Shown here: piece after piece, positions 3,509 through 6,357 of the stretch
Layout: each line of letters starts with the position of its first letter
How positions within the stretch are numbered: position 1 is the first letter of the stretch
Notes under the pieces: generated by a model
Database searches by the model: none
The model's input: only the letters and a program-made list of their open reading frames with translations
Told to the model about the DNA's origin: nothing
Position numbers and translations under genes: made by a program
Assembly: GCA_900555795.1 (NCBI GenBank)
Contig: USMP01000083.1
Coordinates: forward strand, 1 to 6,357
Direction: 5' to 3'
Length of the DNA stretch: 6,357 bases
Source: an uncultured Eubacteriales bacterium
Lineage (GTDB): Bacteria > Bacillota > Clostridia > Oscillospirales > Oscillospiraceae

Positions 3509-6199
3509 ATGCCGGAACTGACAAGACCGGACTCCGAAGCCTTGCTGAAAAATATTCAGCGGGAGAGGGCGGAGTTCTCAGGAAAACTGAAAATATTTTT
3601 TGGCTATGCCCCGGGGGTTGGCAAGACCTACGCAATGCTGGAGGCGGCCCACAGGGCCAGGGCCGCCGGTGTGGATGTAGTGGCCGGGTATATCGAGCCG
3701 CACACCCGCCCGGAAACCATGGCGCTTCTGGATGGACTGGAGCAGTTGCCCCAGAAAACCATTCCCTACAAGGGAATTGAACTGCGGGAATTCGATCTGG
3801 ACGGGGCTCTGGCGCGGAAGCCCCGGCTTATTCTGGTGGATGAACTGGCCCACACCAACGCGCCGGGCTGCCGCCATGCCAAGCGGTACCAGGATGTGCA
3901 GGAACTGCTGCGTTCCGGAATCAGCGTCTATACCACGGTCAATGTCCAGCACCTGGAGAGCCTGAACGATGTGGTGGCCTCCATCACCGGCGTCACTGTG
4001 GCCGAGCGGATTCCGGACTCTGTATTTGACTCCGCCGACCAAATGGAGGTGATGGATCTGGAACCTGCGGATCTGCTGGAGCGCCTGCAGGCGGGGAAGA
4101 TTTACCGGGAGGCGCAGGCCGCGCAGGCCATGGGACACTTTTTCACCGCTAAAAATCTGGCCGCCCTCCGGGAGATTGCCCTCCGCCGGACAGCAGACCG
4201 CCTGGAGCGGAGCACCGAATCTGGGGACGGCTCCCGGGCTAAGGCGGGGGAGCATATCCTTATCTGTCTGTCCGGCGCGCCCTCCAATGCAAAGGTTATC
4301 CGCACAGCCGCCCGTATGGCGGACGCCTTTCACGGCGCTTTTACCGCGCTCTTTGTGGAGACGCCCCACTTCTCCGGACAATCCGAGGAGGACCGCGCCC
4401 GGCTGCGGGCCAATCTCCGCCTGGCGGAGGAGTTGGGAGCCCGTATTACTACGGTGTACGGGGACGATCCTGCGATTCAGATCGCGGAGTACGCCCGCCT
4501 GAGCGGCATATCCAAGATTGTCCTGGGGCGCAGCCCGGGACGGCGGGGGATTCTGCCGTCCTCCAAAAATCTTATGGACCGCCTCAATGAATTGGCGCCT
4601 GATCTGGATATTTACATCATTCCCGATCAGTCCGTTCCGATTGCCCGCCGGAAGCGGAGAGGCCTCCCGGTCCACGAACGGTTTTCCTGGTCGGACATCC
4701 TGCGGATGCTGGGGATTCTGGCCGCCTGCACCCTGGTGGGGTATCTTTTCCGGGGACTGGGCTTTAATACCGCCAACATCATCATGATCTACATTCTGGG
4801 CGTTTTGGGAATTTCCATGGTGACAACGGGGCGCAGCTACAGCCTGGTATCCTCGCTGCTCTCCGTTCTCATCTTCAACTTTTTCTTTACCTCCCCCTAC
4901 TTCTCCCTGATGAGCGATCCCAGCTATGTGGCCACCTTTGGCATTATGTTCCTTGTGGCGCTGCTGGGCAGTTCTCTCACCACCCGTATCAAGGGGCAGG
5001 CGATCCAGAGCGCCAGCAAGGCCTATCGCACGGAGGTCCTGCTGGAGACCAGCCGCAAGCTGCAGACGGCGGAGGGGACAGAGGCCATTCTCTCCGTTAC
5101 CGCCACTCAGCTTGGCAAATTGCTGGAACGGGATCTGCTCCTTTATCCGGTGGATGAAAACGGCCAGCTGGCCGGGGCCATGTGCTTCCCGGCCGGGCCC
5201 AATACGGACATGACGGAATATCTGGCGCCGCCGGAGCGGGCTGTGGCGGAGTGGGTGCAAAAAAACAACAAGCACGCGGGAGCCACCACCGGCACACTAC
5301 CCAGTTCCAAATGCCTCTATCTGGCGGTGCGTGGCTCCAGGCAGGTCCTGGCCGTGGCGGGGATCTGTGCCCCTCCTCCCTGGAAGCCGGACGCTTTTGA
5401 AAAGAATCTGATGGTGGCGATCCTGGACGAGTGCGGCCTGGCGCTGGAAAAGGAGCAGATGATCCGGGCCAAGCAGAAGGTGGAGGAGACCGCCCGGCAG
5501 GAGGCCCTGCGGGCCAATCTCCTGCGGGCTATTTCACATGACCTGCGCACGCCCCTGACCAGCATTTCCGGCAATGCGGGAATCCTGATGGAAAACGGCG
5601 CTGTGCTGGATGGAACGAAAAAGCAGGCCCTCTATGTGTCTATTTACGACGACGCCCTGTGGCTGATCAACCTGGTGGAGAACCTGCTCTCCATCACCCG
5701 GATGGAGAATGGCTCTATGAAACTGAATATCCAGCCGGAACTGCTGGAGGAGGTGTTTGCGGAGGCGCTGGCCCATCTGGATCGGAACGCCTGCCAGCAC
5801 CAGATTCAGCTGGACCTGAAGGACGACATGCTCATGGCGGACATGGATGCCCGCCTGATTGTCCAGGTGGTCATCAACATTGTCAACAACGCCATCAAAT
5901 ATACGCCGGAGGGCTCCCATATTCTCCTGTCGGCGGAGCGGCAGGGGCCGCTGGTTCAGGTGCGGATTGCGGATAACGGCCCGGGAATTCCGGGGGAGGC
6001 CCGGGAGAAACTCTTCGACATGTTTTATACCGCCGACAACGCACGGGGAGATGGCCGCCGGGGCTTGGGACTGGGGCTCTCTCTGTGCAGGTCCATCGTG
6101 ACAGCCCACGGCGGGACCATTACGGCTCTGGATAACCCGCCCCACGGGACTGTGTTCTGCTTCACCCTGCGGGCCTCGAAGGTGACACCCTACGAATAA
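3509..6199 (+). CDS. kdpD: KdpD, membrane sensor histidine kinase for potassium limitation
   Basis: At 896 residues this is the full length of the family (E. coli about 894). KdpD senses potassium limitation or turgor at the membrane and phosphorylates the response regulator KdpE, which activates kdpFABC. Domains in order: N-terminal KdpD ATPase-like domain with Walker A GYAPGVGKT (32-40) and DELAHTNAPG (111-120); universal-stress-protein-like domain from about 247 to 375; four close-packed membrane helices at about 396-496; a GAF-like region at about 515-640 and a linker helix; the histidine kinase core with ISHDLRTPLT (phospho-acceptor His677); N-box near Asn793/Asn794; G1 DNGPGIP from 822; G2 GLGLGLS from 852. 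All key residues are present. ATG 3509 is the only start after an in-frame TAG at 3494-3496; the ribosome site GGGG seven bases upstream is weak. Third positions are strongly G/C. Odd point: kdpABC is absent upstream and no kdpE is seen directly downstream. Confidence 0.97.
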   Translation: MPELTRPDSEALLKNIQRERAEFSGKLKIFFGYAPGVGKTYAMLEAAHRARAAGVDVVAGYIEPHTRPETMALLDGLEQLPQKTIPYKGIELREFDLDGALARKPRLILVDELAHTNAPGCRHAKRYQDVQELLRSGISVYTTVNVQHLESLNDVVASITGVTVAERIPDSVFDSADQMEVMDLEPADLLERLQAGKIYREAQAAQAMGHFFTAKNLAALREIALRRTADRLERSTESGDGSRAKAGEHILICLSGAPSNAKVIRTAARMADAFHGAFTALFVETPHFSGQSEEDRARLRANLRLAEELGARITTVYGDDPAIQIAEYARLSGISKIVLGRSPGRRGILPSSKNLMDRLNELAPDLDIYIIPDQSVPIARRKRRGLPVHERFSWSDILRMLGILAACTLVGYLFRGLGFNTANIIMIYILGVLGISMVTTGRSYSLVSSLLSVLIFNFFFTSPYFSLMSDPSYVATFGIMFLVALLGSSLTTRIKGQAIQSASKAYRTEVLLETSRKLQTAEGTEAILSVTATQLGKLLERDLLLYPVDENGQLAGAMCFPAGPNTDMTEYLAPPERAVAEWVQKNNKHAGATTGTLPSSKCLYLAVRGSRQVLAVAGICAPPPWKPDAFEKNLMVAILDECGLALEKEQMIRAKQKVEETARQEALRANLLRAISHDLRTPLTSISGNAGILMENGAVLDGTKKQALYVSIYDDALWLINLVENLLSITRMENGSMKLNIQPELLEEVFAEALAHLDRNACQHQIQLDLKDDMLMADMDARLIVQVVINIVNNAIKYTPEGSHILLSAERQGPLVQVRIADNGPGIPGEAREKLFDMFYTADNARGDGRRGLGLGLSLCRSIVTAHGGTITALDNPPHGTVFCFTLRASKVTPYE

Positions 6200-6221
6200 G
6201 TTCCGGGCTCTGGAGAGGGCT

Positions 6222-6247
6222 GCCCCCGGCTTGCTGCCGCCTGGGGC
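6222..6247 (+). other. GC-rich stem-loop after kdpD
   Basis: GCCCCCGGC (6222-6230) pairs with GCCTGGGGC (6239-6247) with one mismatch around an 8-base loop, 22 bases past the kdpD stop. No T-run follows, so it is not a standard intrinsic terminator; it could be a 3'-end stabilising structure. Confidence 0.4.
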
Positions 6248-6279
6248 GCGCCTGTGTCTGCCCGCTGCGGCTTGGGGCG
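6229..6279. repeat. Imperfect 20-bp direct repeat
   Basis: GCTTGCTGCCGCCTGGGGCG (6229-6248) and GCCCGCTGCGGCTTGGGGCG (6260-6279) agree at 16 of 20 positions, 31 bp apart. Both are GC-rich, so partial coincidence is possible. Confidence 0.35.
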
Positions 6280-6357
6280 TCAGCCTGACCTTGGAGGGGC
6301 TTTTCATACTGGTAGTAAATCAGATTCCTGGATAGAGAATACGGAAGGGCTCCGCCG

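Larger units (their letters stand above)
6200..6357. other. Region after kdpD, no plus-strand gene; kdpE not seen
   Basis: No start resembling KdpE (response regulator N-terminus with the acidic DD pocket) appears in these 158 bases, although kdpE usually follows or overlaps kdpD. The last 60 bases turn AT-richer. On the minus strand one frame enters from the right edge reading ALPYSLSRNLIYYQYEKPLQ, which could be the end of a convergent gene, but it has no clear stop before kdpD and may be chance. Confidence 0.4.

Noticed and set aside
3295..3780. Small gene starting MAKFFIPGTVSG before kdpD
   Set aside because: It runs deep into kdpD in another frame, has no ribosome binding site, and becomes Cys/Gly-rich.
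3578..5275. 565-codon open frame on the minus strand
   Set aside because: Antisense shadow of kdpD; rich in Gly/Arg/Gln/His, as expected from GC-rich DNA read backwards.
5534..6307. 257-codon minus-strand frame overlapping the end of kdpD
   Set aside because: Shadow of the conserved histidine kinase core; composition is implausible.

Overview
The window looks like a GC-rich Gram-positive anaerobe of the gut Firmicutes type (Oscillospiraceae/Clostridia-like). This is inferred from strong GGAGG-type ribosome binding sites, a kdpF-kdpA-...-kdpD layout, a Bacillus-type LexA box and codon use rich in G/C at third positions in kdpD. No marker gene fixes the taxon.

Left part (1-1343, minus strand): a DNA-modification cassette. 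A 66-residue XRE-type helix-turn-helix regulator (1343-1143) is followed after 32 nt by a complete cytosine-5 DNA methyltransferase (1110-46). The methyltransferase stop overlaps (ATGA) the start of another minus-strand gene that runs off the window at base 1. Its first 16 residues contain a second cytosine-5 methyltransferase motif I. Two coupled m5C methyltransferases behind a small regulator suggest a restriction-modification locus, possibly one with an asymmetric target; no nuclease is in view. A good minus-strand promoter precedes the regulator, and an 11-bp direct repeat with 21-bp period covers its -35 box.

Middle (1344-1711): a 368-bp divergent region. Towards the plus strand it has a KdpE-like direct repeat, a possible activator-dependent promoter and a strong stem-loop plus T-run just before kdpF.

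Right part (1712-6199, plus strand): a damaged kdp locus. kdpF is intact, but kdpA stops matching after about 88 codons. The rest of kdpA, all of kdpB and all of kdpC are missing. In their place is a mosaic: a coding-like orphan fragment, a stretch with a perfect-arm LexA/SOS box, a 7-unit tandem repeat, and an unrecognised reading frame of about 215 codons. A full-length, apparently intact kdpD sensor kinase (896 aa) follows. No kdpE start is seen in the 158 bases after it. As drawn, the cell would keep the potassium-sensing kinase but not the pump at this locus. This is either a real deletion/rearrangement or an assembly chimera, and read coverage over about 2060-2600 would decide.
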